A DNA stretch of 64,000 bases from Pararge aegeria (GCF_905163445.1 NC_053184.1:13640001-13704000); one strand, 5' to 3'. Positions 33,501 to 48,151 are shown, counted from the stretch's first letter. Notes: generated by a model not told the origin, from the letters alone. Numbers and translations are program-made.

Positions 33501-36500
33501 GGGCCATCTCAATCTCCGTCAATTATTATTTTAAAAATAAACCCATTTGCAAAAAAAACGGGCACCCCAAACTTTTCTGTACAACTATGGAAATCTTAAA
33601 CCAATTAGGTTTTATTTGCATTAAATTAATTAGAAACACTTGTCTACGTATAAAAAAGTACTGGGAAGTAAAATAAGATAATCCATTTAAAAATATTCTT
33701 TTCGATGCAAACTATTTCTCGCAGTTTAAGAATTCTTGCTGGTAATATAGTGACTCTTCTCAAAGAACTGACTTGAGGCTGTACAATGTCATGTACCGGA
33801 ACGGTTTGGTGTTAGTCGTCCCACTGTTCAGCGGACCTAGATTAGGTTTCAAGTAACCGGTACTTTGAAAAGAAGACCGAGATCAGGAAGAATACGATGT
33901 ACTGAGCCCAGAGAAGATCAATATAATGTGAGCCAAGCTGTCCAAAATCGAAAGTCTACCAACAATAACATCAAAACCAATCTTAAAGATGATAGAAAAG
34001 TGAGTATAAACAGTCGAAGACCAGCTAGGAGTCCTAAATTACTCCTTGGGCACCGTATTGCAAGGTGACGGAGGCAAAGTGAAAATTTCAGCCAAGCATG
34101 GTTCTAATTGTAGATGAAACCAGAATCTTTTTAATTAGTGAGTACCGTCGTGCTAAGAAGACCAGGAGAAACTTTCTCCTGGTCTTCTTAGCACCAAAAG
34201 GTAGGTGTTGAAAAAATTACGCCGTACGGTGGAGGCTCTAATGTTTGGCCTGGCATAACTTTGCATAGAGTTAGATCTGGTAGAAAATGGCTCTTCAAAT
34301 GCACATGGCTACATCATGGAACTCTTTACTCCTCATGCCCAACCAGCGTTAGCTCTTATAGGAGGTGGTGCTGTGTTTATGGACGACAATGGTCGAGCGC
34401 ACCGAGCGGGCGACGTAGCTTCCTTAAGTGAAGTTGGGATCCGCCTATTTAGGTTGGCCAGCATGAAGTCGACCTCAATCCTATTGAGCATCTCTGGGAC
34501 TTCCTAAAACGACGTTTTAGAGCTTTGAATTGCTATTGCCAAATGGGAGCTTATTCCCCAGGAACTCAAAAAAAAACCTGGCAAAGCATACCACGAAGAA
34601 TTGCAGAAGTTATTTCAGCCACAGGAGGCCACATCCAATTTTTATTTTACCTTTTGTAACGTTTAGTATATAAAGGAGAAAGTCAATTGAAGTTATTTTA
34701 TTTTTTGGTTAAAATGAGCAATTTCCCTAAAATTCAAATAAAACAAATTAAGATCGACTTAATTACCAATTAAAGTGTTTTTACATCAGGAAATAATATT
34801 TATATTATTTTGTTGCATCAAATTCCTTTCACAACTGTTAATACTAAGAGTACTCAAATAAATTAAAAGTGCCCGTTTTTTTTGTAAAGGAGTGTAGGTA
34901 TAAATTATATTACTTCATACTTTCATAGTTTATTGTTAAATCGTTAATTTAATCGTAAAATTTTCATAGGTCATCTATGTTTCAGGGATGATAGATGCAA
35001 TCCAAGAATTTGATAGAGAGCGTGATGAGGGCGTGAATATGAGGGTGGGTGTACACACAGGGACTGTTCTGTGTGGAATAGTAGGCACGAGGAGATTTAA
35101 ATTCGATGTTTGGAGCAACGATGTTACTTTCGCCAACAAAATGGAATCTACAGGGAAACCTGGTCGCGTACACATTTCCGAAGAAACTTGTAAATTTCTC
35201 GGGGGCTCCTACGTTCTAGAAGAAGGCGAGGAAGTTTTCGGTAATTAACTCGTAATTGAGATATTTGTTGTGCATGTATTTACCTTTTATCAATAATTAA
35301 AAACCCTTAAATGTGTCCAGGTCATAAAACCTACTTCATTGAAGGCCGACAGATGAGTTCTCCATATGATCATGACCACTGCCTTACTCCCTCCAATCCT
35401 ATTAATGTCCGCCTCATTATATCTCCCGCAGTTTCCCCGCAATCTATTTTATCCTTTAATCATTTGCCGCTACCACTGTCTGCAAAAACAAGTGCATCGT
35501 CGACGGATGAAAAGCAAAACAAAAACGATTCCAAAAATTCGAACAACTTCCTTTCCCCGAATCCTTTTAATTTTCGCAATAAAGCCAGTTCACTGCCGAG
35601 CATTTTGGATTCTGATACTGAGATGGATGAAAAGAAGAGTTTTCCCGAAAGTACGGAAAATTCATCGAAAAGTCCGACGTCTGTCGGTAAGTTCATTGAT
35701 TTAATTGTGTCATATCTTTTATACATTTTTAACTCTGTCGTTATAATCATGACAAACGACAAAAATGTCCGGTTCATGATTTATATCTTGATTTGGTGTG
35801 ATTGATTTCTCGGTTTAGATTAATCTTGTAATAGTTTTAGATACTGCTTTTTTATGTTAGTACGTTTTTTTTAAAAACGATCCATTTACATCTTTCGTTT
35901 TTAGTGGTTAGTTTATTAAGCCTTACCTTGAATAACAATTATGAAACTAAAATTTTGGGAGGCGATTTAAAAATAAACAAATAAACATAGAACCTAAGTT
36001 GCACACCAGCTTAGGCTATAAGATGTTTGTGGCCATAATATATTATTGAACCCTTGAACTAAGGCGGAGTTTTATTTATTGAAAGTCTCGGTTATCAGTA
36101 GTACAGCTTGCTGATAAGATATTGTGTGACTGTTAATTACTTGAAGGTGATGCTCTCTGCACATCATGCTACAATAATTGATGAAAAAACGATTCTAACA
36201 TTTATAATATCAAACGAATAGGTCCTTTTCGTAATTTTACCATCCTTCACAGCATCGATACAATACTGGAATGGGTGGTAGATTAGATAAAATAAATCTT
36301 TAATCTATATAATATATTAAAATAACAGTGTAGAGTTAATATTTGTTACGTCCGTTGCTATTTACGTCTATTGCTACGCGAAATTTTAACTCTGCACGTC
36401 ACCTCCGTGAACAGGATAGCAATTATGTATCTACGTATCTATAAATGCTTGAATCAACCTTTGCAAATCACAAAAGATACAAATCATTGCACTTTAGCTA

Positions 36501-39500
36501 CTAAACAATTGACTGAAACTAATCTCTATAGAGCATTGATTGTATATGTTAAACCCAATCCATGTGATCATCAATTTCTTTACGCCATTCAATAAAAGCG
36601 CTCAAAACAAAAAGTGCGCATATTGTTAACAAAGTGTGAAAAGTATTCAATGTGCTTAAGGCTTCAGTAGCACTCGCATGCTAAGTGATTGTTCGATAAA
36701 TAAACTTATTGACTTGCGAGCGTGACAAGTTTTTAGATAAACAATAAGTAGTTAACGAAGCGAATACGCGAGTAAAACGTAAGCAATAGTCGCTTGTCCA
36801 ATGATTATCTAATCTATCCGTAACATTATAAATACCCTTTGGTCTAATGATTTGAACGTTTTAAGAATGAATCACAAAGCCTAGTGTTAGTTTCATAAGT
36901 TTTTTGTTCGTGATTCTTAGTATCGTCGTCGTCGGTCCTTCAACCCGAATTAGTAAGGATAGTCTAAGATCTGAATACGTTTCTCCTATCTAAAGTCTGT
37001 CTGTGCTCAGTAGTCTAAGATTTCACTGAAAGGTGTGTACGAGTTCACGCCGAGACGGGCCCTGACTCTGGTAATATGTCTAGAATCGGAATGGACTATT
37101 AGGAACTATATAATTATATAGATATTTATAATCAATCTAGACATAATATAATTATTCGATGTCAGTTTATTTCAGTTATGATTATAAATTATGATAATAT
37201 TACCTACTTAGAGTGTATCTACAAGATGTTTACTATATTATGTGTACCTACACCTATATACCTACTATGAAAATTTATGACCCCTTCCAACTTCAACCGC
37301 GTGAACTCCACGTGAAGGAATGACGTAAAATGTAAATGATAATAGCTAAGTTTTGTTATATTAAAAACAAGATAAATTCTAAATCTAAAATTTTACCAGA
37401 CTTACATAAAAATACCGAAACCGTCGAAAAGTTTCTATTTTCTTGAATACTTAAAAGTATTAATACTCATTACTCATAAATAAGAAAGTTTACCTAGTAG
37501 TCTTAGATATATTGTTATAGCCAGTTCACGTATCTTAATATTAAGGTATTTGGGAGTTATGGCAAAAGCGATATGCAAACAATTAGGTAAACCTTAGTTT
37601 AGGGCTTGCAAAAGCGGTTAGGTCTATTAGGTAAGGTGCATTGAAAAGTAATAGTGTTTCGTAAACAACGTTCGCTATATCAAAACGGTATCAGGAAACA
37701 AACTCCATTTATCAGTCGATGATAGGTTTCTTTGTTTGAGCGTGGACTGGGTTGATTGACCGGTCCTATTCTTTATCAAACTTAGCAACGGGGTGGCGAG
37801 CATGATGTGTGTGCTGTGAGTGTGTTTCAGACTTAGTATGGCTCGCAATCTTTGAGTCGTTATCAAGTATCGATACATTATAGCGTCACAGTTAAATGGA
37901 CTTGAAAGTTGCTTGGTTTAAAGGCGATACTCCGTCGTACCGTTTTTTTTAATCATTTCGCTAGAAGCGCTTGTCGTAGAAGTATAAAGGAACTTGCAAA
38001 CAAAATATTTTAATGAACATTGTCGACTAATGTGATCACGTTGGATTAAGGAGATTTTAATGATTTTATGCTGTGGTTCATTTCATTACTATGTCGTAAC
38101 AGAAAGTAGGCTAATACTATTTCCAGTTAATAGTGTGCGATCAACATTATTATTCTAACATTACAGGGAGCTGCGGTAAATATACGAACAAATTGAAAGG
38201 CTGGAAAGTGCCAAGATTTTTGAGGAAACATTCAGATACACCATTGCACGAAATTAAAAAACGACAGTTTAACGACAAGACAATACACTTCGTGGAGCGT
38301 GGCCAGGAGACGGTCCAATCAAACAACGGTTACCAACAAGTGCCTATAGTGATAGAATCTCAGGATATAAAGTCAAAGCCCATACAAAGTAGTAGTAAGC
38401 TGAACTGTCCACCTAACCACGAAGTGGCGTCTTTCGAGAAAGAAATTATAGATATTCGTTCGTATTTGAGTCAATCTAGAAGTAATATGTCACCCTTCGC
38501 TAGAAGTAGCAGCTATAGATCACAGTACGGCAGACCCAACATAGAGGTTAGTAGACGACACGATTTAGTTAAACTTCATGGCCAGCGCACACCGGTTAAG
38601 GCAGGAAAGAGCGTTTTTATCTTCACTCAACGCTAATTCAAACGTAACTATTGATATCAAGACACAAATTCCAATGTTTTCGTGATAGATCCGGGAATTC
38701 CTTTTGGTGCTTTGGGGTCCCTCGCTGAACTAGTTGCATATATCCGTAACTCTCTCTAACTAAACCTCAGCTTTGCCTAAATCGAATGTCTAATAATTAA
38801 AGCGATTAAGCGTAGCTTATTTAGACATTGCATTGATCGTCTTTAGTGAAAAAGGGCAATAGTCTAATACTGTCCCTGGCGTGCGCCTGCCATCAGATAT
38901 TTATTTAAGACGATTTTTAATCGTTAGATAACCTAACTGAAGAATACAAACATAAAATCTTAATCTCATAATAAAGTTTATAAAATAAATCATTATGTTT
39001 ATCTAGAGACATTACACACTAGTTAAGGCCCAACCCTTGCGTTGAAAAGCATGTTAAGCTGTCGGTTCCGATTTTAATAACTTTATAATATCTATACCTA
39101 GTTATTAAATAAGAATTTGTACAAATGTTTCCAAGTTGACCCAATTTATATGGATTTAACATTTTTTCCTATTTTTTTTATGGGTAGCTAGAAAATATTT
39201 TTTGCTATATAATAGGTGATTGCTACCACTTGCGAAAGGAAATTCAATAAACTTTAGTTGCCTCGTTCACTAACTTTTCCAGTAAATTGCCGAGTTGGCA
39301 ACTTACTGTCTTGTTGTCTTCATACAAAACGCATAACTCAACTCATTCAATATTTTTTATCGGGATAGCAGGTGAACACCACTGTTTGAAAAGTTAGTTT
39401 ATCGGGCACCAGAAGTCATTAACTAAATGCAATTTATCATTTTGTATTTGTAGCTTTTAAATTATTAATAAGAATTTAAATGTAATAAGAAACGAAAAGC

Positions 39501-42500
39501 AGTCGCAAAAGTTGGTATTGTAAAGAAATATGTGCAAAATGCAATAGCAAACATAGATTTGTGTTAGTTTTTAAAATGTTTGAGGAAACGTAAAGTCGTG
39601 TTATGCCATTCAACTTTACGTCTTAGTCACGTTCATTAAACATACTATTTTTGTCGAGTCATAACTGCAACTCTATAAGGTAATTCTAGTGGCATATGGC
39701 CTTCACATAAAATACTTTTGGGTTTATTGCTGGTTATTAATTGGTTTTGAATCTCGACGTCTGACGAATTCTTTCAGTCTATATATATATACCATTGAAA
39801 TATCTGAAAAAGAAATACGAAAAATCACAGATGCATTGTCAATTTGTAGATACCAGTGTGTCGGGCTCGTAGCTCCACCTTAGCAACTCAAGGGGAGTTG
39901 ATAAGGCCAAAAGACCGTCGGCTGAATTTACCCCTGCCGGTGCCTCGGTCTCTCGAAGATGCCATTAGCCTTTGCCCTTCCGTAAACAGCCGGAAGGATT
40001 CTGGAATCCGAAGTACTAGTAGGAGATCAAGTATTCAGCATCAGGTAAGAATGGTTCCCAAATAGAGACTACCAATATCGGTTAAATATCTAATGAATAC
40101 GATCTTTGATATTTTGAAAAAAAAACGTGTATCGATTTACGTTTTGCTTTCATTAATATAATCATAATATGAGTCTAAGAATTGGCAATTTAATCGTAAT
40201 AACAGCCACGGACAAACAGATATTTATGCCCATTTTACTCAATAAGTAACGCCCAATCTAAGGAGATTCTTAAGCATAACATCAACCATTCATCAATAGT
40301 GATCACCTAAGAATTGTTTAACGTTGTTTTGTGGTAGACATTGCCATTAGGCATAAGGCATAAACATTAGGCGATGCCTAGGTTTAGTGAAAATGGGCAT
40401 GAATTCTTTTTATTTTTATAGATACTCCACGAATAATGTAATGGCAGAAGTTACCTTTTTTCTAATAAAAGCTTAAATATTTAAAAAATTTGCCACCTGA
40501 TTGGTATGGATTTGCCAATGCTGAATTGAATGCTCTCCAAAATTCACGTAGCACACATTAGGGTACATCTATATTGTATTCTACAGTAAACAAATAATAA
40601 ATAAACCACGACAATTCACACATCGTCATTTAGTAAGCGTAGCTTGTGTTATGGGTACTTAGATGACTGATGAATGTTCATCCCACAAACATTTTCCAGT
40701 TGTGGGAATCGAACCCACGACCTTAGACTCGGAAAGCAGGGTCGGTGGCCAATGCGCCAATCGCCCGTCAGTGGTAGGAAGGACGCGAATACGACATTTT
40801 ATCTCTGGAACACATGTTTTAAAATTAGAAATGAAACAGCTACCATTTGATATTCTCTTGGAATCTAACAATTTACAATCGTATAAAACAAACATTAAAC
40901 TACCAGCACATGTTTCGGCAATTAAATTTGTTAATATAATATTTCCTTTGCTCTGGTGCTAAATTTGTAAAAAATATGTTATAAACATGAAAAATAAGTG
41001 CTTATCATTGTAAACATTTACTTATATCATCATGTACTTATAAACTGTTTTATATTTAGATTTGTATACAATGTTTGCCTGCAGTCATCGGTTTGGTTTA
41101 GCTATTTCTTGTTATTACAGATATTCGCACTCAACCACGCGTCGCTGGCTACATCCCAGGCTGATATGATGCAACACCGGGTGTCAGGATATTACACTTC
41201 AAGTCAATCTTCTATAAACGATCCCCCTTCTAGGAGCAGGTTACCCCCACCGCTGAACGAAGACCAGGTCAAATCACTTCAAAAGCTGAGGAAACAATCC
41301 GATCTGCAGCTGATCAGATGCGTTCAAGATAACGCTAGATCAGGAATAAACTATTTCGTTCAACCGCCTTTGAATAGATTTACGCTTTTTTTTAAGATAC
41401 CGGAAATGGAAAGCCACTATCGGGACAAAGCGCACAGAAGTGACGACTGCGAAGACTTCCCGCCCACGCTGACAACGTCTCGCTTTAATACTGGCTTAGA
41501 TATTCTAGTATCTGCGATTATTTTTATTGCAGTATCCAGTTCAATATTAATTCTATACAACGAATGGCGATACACTATTGGATGGTTTGTGTTCTTCGTT
41601 CTCATAGAGTTTCTCGCTATGACGTTGTGCATTTATAGGCATTATTTAAAGTGGAAAACGAAACACGACCCTCAGGATATAACGGATGCAATGAGAAGAT
41701 CCGTCAAAATATTTAGAAAATTATCAAACTGGTACCCCTGGCATTTGTCCGGTAGCCTGTTAATAAGTTTGCCGATATTGGCTATTCTTATAAACTTCTC
41801 TTGCCAAAACACTACGATGACGATTTTAAAAGGAGAACAATCTTTCTACGTTTATCTTTTGTACGTTTGTATTGTACACTTTTGCAATTTTACGCAAATG
41901 AGTTGGCTGGTCAAAAATACACTGGTCACGCTTTATGCTGGCTTGTTCTTGTTCTTTGTAATTTTGGGTTGCCGCGAAGCCAATACACAATTATTTGACT
42001 CTGATATTAAATTAAATCCTCTGTCGGTTGCTCAAAACATGTCATTACCTATGTTAAATGTTTCCAATGAGGATTGGTTTGGGAATAATGGCACGTACGG
42101 CAACGAAGGCATACATCATCAAATGCATCTAACGGAATTGTATTTGGATGTCGCGCTATTGTTAATGTTGGTCTGGTTTCTCAATAGAGAGTTTGAAATT
42201 AGTTATAGACTGAGTTTCTATAGCAACGTGGTAGCCAACCGGGACAAGCAAAGAGTACAAAATATGAGAAACCAAGCCGATTGGCTGCTGCATAACATTA
42301 TACCGCGGCACGTCGCTGATCAGTTAAAGAACACTGCAAAATATTCCGAGAACCACAAAGATGTGGCAATTATATTTGCGAGTATTGTGAATTTTAATGA
42401 AATGTACGATGAGTCGTATTTAAAGGGCAAAGAGTATTTGCGTGTTCTGAACGAGTTGATTGCTGATTTCGACGAATTATTGGAAAGGCCGGAATTTCAA

Positions 42501-42938
42501 CACGTGGAGAAAATTAAAACTATAGGCAGCACTTTTATGGCAGCTAGCGGACTGAATCCTGGTTTGCGACATTCTTCGCGGGGTACTTATGACCATCTTT
42601 ATCAGTTAATGGATTTCGCATTGGAAATGCAGAAAGTGGTGGATAATTTCAATCAAGATTTGCTCGAATTCGACTTTATCCTCCGTATCGGTTACAATTT
42701 CGGCGACGTTACTGCCGGTGTAATAGGCACTACTAAATTGTACTACGACATTTGGGGTGATGCCGTGAACATAGCTTCTCGGATGGACTCCACTGGCGTT
42801 TCCAAGCGAATCCAGGTGGCAGAGCCTTGCATTCCCGTGCTGTCGTGTAGATATGACTTCGAACGTCGTGGAAGCGTTTATGTCAAGGGGAAGGATAACA
42901 TGAATGTTCACCTTGTGATTGGTAAGAAAGATGCGTAG
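30531..42938 (+). CDS. Ac13E: Adenylyl cyclase, type 9 class (Ac13E-like)
   Basis: A membrane enzyme making cAMP from ATP. Exons: 30531-30820, 32269-33275, 34986-35240, 35321-35686, 38167-38550, 39884-40044 and 41121-42938 (4281 nt, 1426 aa). All phases close; the 38550 donor (GTAGAC) is weak and is chosen because the stronger-looking 38546 donor would break the frame. The N-terminus contains WWNPRFDSEILEGQYRS, characteristic of the type 9 class. Six membrane segments at about residues 97-255 precede catalytic C1, with metal aspartates in FADIVGF and LGDCYYC. A long Ser/Asn-rich C1b linker covers about residues 518-820. A second six-helix bundle at about 944-1110 has sequons NMS, NVS and NGT in an outer loop. 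C2 (from about 1234) has FASIVNF, the lysine of KIKTIGSTFM and the asparagine and arginine of AVNIASR. Both catalytic halves look intact. Confidence 0.95.
33311..33540. repeat. Repeat family C, copy 2, in cyclase intron 2
   Basis: Matches the 16231 and 55690 copies ('aggcatatgaggcttaacgg', 'ttgatggacacag', 'ctgtttataggcaatga', 'catcaggtgggccat'). Confidence 0.65.
33543..34895 (+). mobile_element. Dead Tc1-like transposon in cyclase intron 2
   Basis: The ends are inverted: 'tgcaaaaaaaacgggcac' near 33549 and 'gtgcccgttttttttgta' near 34869. Inside, broken frames show a Tc1-type DNA-binding part (RRPRSGRIRCTEPREDQY) and the diagnostic catalytic end (DLNPIEHLWDFLKRR) near 34466-34515. Frameshifts and stops prevent a full transposase. 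It is inactive and non-coding now. Confidence 0.85.
34150..34194. repeat. Perfect 22-bp palindrome with 1-base loop inside the Tc1 copy
   Basis: 34150-34171 (GTGCTAAGAAGACCAGGAGA and AA) is matched exactly in reverse complement at 34173-34194. This is a local inverted duplication within the decayed transposase. Confidence 0.9.
40610..40780 (-). repeat. SINE family B in cyclase intron 6
   Basis: Reverse copy: the B-box complement 'gggaatcgaacccacgac' and the head complement 'ggtggccaatgcgcc', with the body 'aatgttcatcccacaaacat'. Confidence 0.75.
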
Positions 42939-45397
42939 GAGTGTAATTTTAGAGAAGTAGAATCTGTGATTTAACTATTTATATTTATACAAACACTGAT
43001 AAATTTAAACGATTGATATAATTTTTATTTTAAGAGATGATTGTAGTAGTTCTATTTATTGTGTATTGTTTGGGCGTAATATTAGCTTTTAAGAAATAAT
43101 CGGGATGTAAAATATGATAATTTATTGTTGAGCTTAGTAGGGCAACTTCTTCTAACAATAATTATTATTGTCTTAGCGACTAACTTTTAGAAGTGTACTT
43201 CGAATTCCTTGCCTCTATATATCTGTGACCAGTGCTCTAGTCTGCAATTATATTTGATAGAGATGATCCAATTGTGCTTATTCAATAATTTTATGTATAT
43301 AAAATTAAATTGACCTCGAGATAAAAATGTAACTAAGCTTAAAACATCCTTTTTACAAACGGAGCATAAACATTTTATATTAGGAGACGATTGGATTATT
43401 CGTGTTAGATGTGATTTGTATATACGATTGTATACCTACCTATTTTATGATGCTCTAAAATTATTTATACATATTTTGTATAAAAATTAAAATGTGCTAT
43501 ATGCGTTTTAACGTGACTAAAGTATCGACTAAAACGATATATTTATTGTACATAACATATAGTTTTCTATTTGATCTTCGTAATGATCTGTATATCTAAA
43601 AGATAGGGGTCCGCGTTTTTTACATTTAATCATGATTTTATGGGTTGTATTGCCGGATCGTGTTGTTGTAAATTGTTTCTTTATATTTAGTGAATTCAGA
43701 TTTAAGAAGGTAGAATAAATTGTCGCAAGTTTAATAGAGGCTACCATAAAATATTAACAATGTTATAATCAGTACCTAGTTTCAATATAATAACGTTATA
43801 TAACTAGGGCTGTATATGGGGATATTGAATGTATCAAAAAGTTTTACCATTTTAGCTAGGATTGTTTCTTGGCTGACATGTTGGCATTTTATATTTAGGG
43901 ACGTTATACCGACTAATAGGTTTTAATGTAATTTATTTGTCCCCCAAATTAAATGACCACGATTGTTAGGGATCTCATTGGTAACGATTAAGTACCAAAT
44001 TAGTGAATTATAGAAATGTATTTATGATAGTTAAAAATGTTTCCAGGACCCCGAATCGTTCATGTATGCAGCCTTTGTAATTTGCCTAAATGAAAACGTA
44101 TAATCTATGTAGTTCAAAACTAAGCAATTCTTTCAAAGACTTCATAGAAAAATTTAAGAGTATATTAATATTTACCTATTTATTTGAATTCCGTAGAAAA
44201 TACATTATTTTACTAATCCTAATAAATGTAATATTTTGAAATATAGGACAGATAAAATAATAGAATCTTATTTGAACAACGTTCTTATTTATATGTAGTT
44301 AAAGAAATATAATTTTCATAAGTTCTCCCCACACAGGGTTACTAAAATGTTTAAAACATTTAACTATAAAATATCACAGTTATAAATATCACAGGTATAT
44401 ATAGAACGTAATAAATATATAACATTAAAACTGACAACCTAAAACCCCTACTTTTTCACATAACCTCATACTAAATCATTAAATTTTTTTGAAAAAAGTT
44501 TTTTTTTTTTTTTGTGTGATATAGTTTTTATTCAGAGAGTGCAATGTGCGCTTTGTTTTGATTTCGAAGTCATGGTTAATAATTGTTAGGTTTTTGGTTT
44601 TTTGTTAAGAATTTATTAAATTACTAAAAATACTAACAAACTGTGACATTTTGTTTTAGAAATTGTTAGTATATAATATAACTTTTGTGTGGGAGAGCCA
44701 TTACATTTATTTTCTAATAAGCATGCGTTATTTGCTTAATTAGAATTTTCTGTATACTAGGAACTATTTTTATATACTGTACTTAAACTATCTTGGAACG
44801 AACGAATTATTTAATAACTTATTTTTGACTGTAAATTACTATTAGGTGTGATAACTTATACTATACGTAATAAATGCCGCTATTTATCTTGTGCGCACAA
44901 TTTGTTTTACGCATTTAAAATTAAGTTATGTTCAAAAATCTAAATTAATTAAGAGTCAGAGGGAAAACGAATGTCTTTAAAGTTTAAGCCCGTACCCTTA
45001 AGGTCAAGATCTATAAAGCTATATTTCTTAATCCTGGTAAACATTTGTAGGGAAGTCGAGCGGTTTTAGTCTCTGAGTCTTGTCTCAGGTTGTCAACGTA
45101 GAGATGTCTAAAGATCGATCATCGCGTCTGCAAAAAAGGAGCAGTCTCCCGGTCGGAATGGGAGACCGTATTCATAGTTAATGTTTCGCAATTGTGGGCG
45201 TCACTCGGATTCTAGAGACACGTCTCAGTCTGCATCCAGCTACCGAGCAGTGTGGTTCGGATGTAAATGCTATTTGCGTTTATTTTTTACGTTTTCGTGT
45301 TGTTTCGGAACTTATTCCACACAAAACAATGTCCTTGAGAGAACATCGTAGTGTGGACGCTAGACAAGACAAAGAACCGTGTCTCTAGACAGTAAAT

Positions 45398-45469
45398 GAG
45401 ACGTGTCTATAGACCATCTAGAGAACGTGTCTGTAGACCATCTATAGAACGTGTCTTTATAAGGTCTAT
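45398..45469. repeat. Short tandem repeat, about 24-bp unit, three copies
   Basis: Units resemble 'gagacgtgtctatagaccat' plus 'cta', each with small changes. The upstream 300 bases are enriched in variants of 'gtctctagac', so the array may be larger and degraded. Confidence 0.65.
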
Positions 45470-45956
45470 AGACAAACCGCACGACGTGGTCTACTAGTGT
45501 GTTCTAGGCTTGAGGTAAGGCTAAGTATGCTTTATACATTTCAGCTCTAGTATAAGATAACACAATCCCAGTAGTAATTGAGTATTGAAACGGTTTAAGG
45601 TTAGCGTTAAAGGAACTAATTTAAGTTTTAAATGATTTAAAGCGTAAATTCTACAGCTCGCACTCATACTGGAACGATTATTAAATAAAATGCAGTAATA
45701 CAGTATATACGGCTTTAAAATGAGGTCCATTTTACCTTCAAAACTCGAAACTACGCTTCAAAACTCGAAAACTACCAAGATTGCAAATGCGGTCGTACTG
45801 ATTAGCGTATGGTATAATAGTCAGTCAGGCTTATGGCAGTTTTAATGTCTGTTTATTATTTGTTTGTCTTTGAATACAATTTTGTTACTTTTCTAATAAT
45901 GAAACGATTTGCAACCAAACTATGTAAAGTGTAACCACAACAAGTAAACATAAAAA

Positions 45957-46084
45957 ATACCACCCGTTTCCTAACAGTGTGTATGCCCGTTTACTGTAGA
46001 CGTAGCTTTACAGTAAAGATATACCACCGGTTTTCTAATGGTGTGTATACACCTTTCCTGTACATGTAGCTTTACAGTAAAGAT
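45957..46084. repeat. Tandem duplication of a 64-bp unit
   Basis: 45957-46020 and 46021-46084 align without gaps. Both start ATACCACC and end GTAGCTTTACAGTAAAGAT. Confidence 0.9.
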
Positions 46085-48151
46085 GCATACAAACTAGCCT
46101 ATTTACCACCATATGTAGAAAGTAACTCCAAACTTCGGGTTGCAGATATTGCGATTTTCCTGTAATTAATTTGATAAATATTTCTTATACATTGTTTCTC
46201 ATACATTAATCAATCCTTAGGCCCAAGAGTTATCGAAAGTGTAAAATACAGATCCCGGCAAATAACTTGTGTACTTGAGTGTTGTGAGAAAAGTACTCCC
46301 ATTCGAAGTTGAAAGTTTATTTATTGAAACAGACATATAGAAGGCACTTTTGATGTGTAGACAGAAAACACATTTATTTGTCATTTTCAATATAACGTTT
46401 CTCAGGTTGCCCAGAACAGTGAACTAAAAATCGGCTAGGTACTGCACATACAGTGAAAATGTTCAAGTTATTTGTCGGTAATGATACCGCGTAGTCTGTA
46501 CCGTAATTTCACACGATAAATTTTTCTTCAACGAATTGATGTAGATCTTCGAACTTATGATGAGAAGCCTTACTATACATTCCATTTGTATTTAAACTAA
46601 TCGCCTTCAAAATGTCTATTGTATATTATAAGGTATATATGTATTATTATAGATTTAATTAGGAATCGTAAAAGAGTTCTCGGAATAATCAAGATTGACG
46701 CTGCCTTAAGTAGGTGAAATTTCACTAAGGCGGAGATGTGCAGAATAGACCTATTAAATTCCCGTGGGAACCGTTTGTTTTCCTGGAATATAGTAGCCTA
46801 TAAATCTCCGTCCTTCTAACTAACTCTATCCCAATAATCAAGTCGATGCTTGCTTACTTAGAGCGTAAAGTAAGGACAGAAAGGATTATAATAAAGTTAT
46901 AATTTATACTCACAATAATCAGACTTGTCTATTCCACACATCTTCGTCTCAGTCGAGAGTATAACATCGTTGCTCTATGGTAGCTGTAGGTAAATGCGTT
47001 AGCAGCGATGTTGAAAATTAATAAATTAATAACAATGCCAATGAGTAAAAACGAGATTACCGTCTTATTATGCAAAAACTTCTTTATTGTTATTTTGTAT
47101 TCATATCTTCTGTTGCAGCTCTTAAGTTTTAAGTGAAATTCTGTCAAAAATGACCTTAATGAAGTTTCCTTTCTATTGAAACCAAATTAAAGAAGATTTA
47201 CTATACATCGTGTAAATGAAAACCGAAGTAATACTTCACAGGCTTTAGAGGCACATTATTTACTATCTTGTCTGTGATACAGAAACGCTAAAAGTTTTTA
47301 TGTAAACCACTGCCATATTTGTTACTGAGTAAAACAAATACAGCCACTTATCACTTATTTAATCTAATGTACGCGTCGCGTAGCGTAGGTACTATGCGCG
47401 TGTCGGTCTTTTATCTTCATTAGGGTTGTCATAAGTGAACACTTAATTTTTTTTTGGATTATTCTGTATGGAAAAATAAATAAGCTTCTTTTGATTTAAT
47501 ATTTTTCCTTATGAAATATACTTTAAACACGCTTCAGTAACAGTATTTCGTAATTCGGTTACACGTTGTATATATTTTTTGCCGCCGATTCAAATTATCT
47601 AAACGACTATTAATTAAAGTTAGTTACGGAACCATCTATACGTGAATCTCGCTCACATTCTGCCGGATATTTATCAATTGCTATTATATGTCGGTTCCTA
47701 TTGATTTCTGTGAAAATAATGAGAAACTTCATTATAATGTAAAATTTGTAGTGAATTGAATGTGTTGAAGAATTCAGGTTTACTGAACATGTAGAAAGTT
47801 GGACCAAAACTGAAATACCTAAGGATATTTAGCTCTCTTTACAATTTATGGTTTAAATATAATTCTAATAAAAAGATGATGTCCATAATGGAATGTAATA
47901 GATAATAATACTTACATGCTATTTACTATATTATTAAAGAGCAGTTGTCTTTTTATCATATACATATTATTTACTTCTTATTATACCGCCTTCACATTTT
48001 TTTAAATCCTATAACGAATATGTGTAAAGAATAAAAGATATTAATATTGACAATTGTTTCCTTCCATAAATTATTATGATTGAGATTTCAAAATACCTAT
48101 ATTTATTTCACCATCCATATTCACAAATTTATAGGTAAGTATAGAGAGGTA

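Noticed and set aside
33865..34507. Tc1-type transposase frames considered as an active gene
   Set aside because: Stops, frame breaks and an internal inverted duplication disrupt the reading frame. It is a relic.
35460..35777. A 105-codon minus-strand ORF
   Set aside because: Antisense of the Ser/Asn-rich linker exon of the adenylyl cyclase.
45398..45469. Regularly spaced short repeats considered as a CRISPR-like array
   Set aside because: The units are contiguous, without unique spacers, and the DNA is clearly from an insect nucleus.
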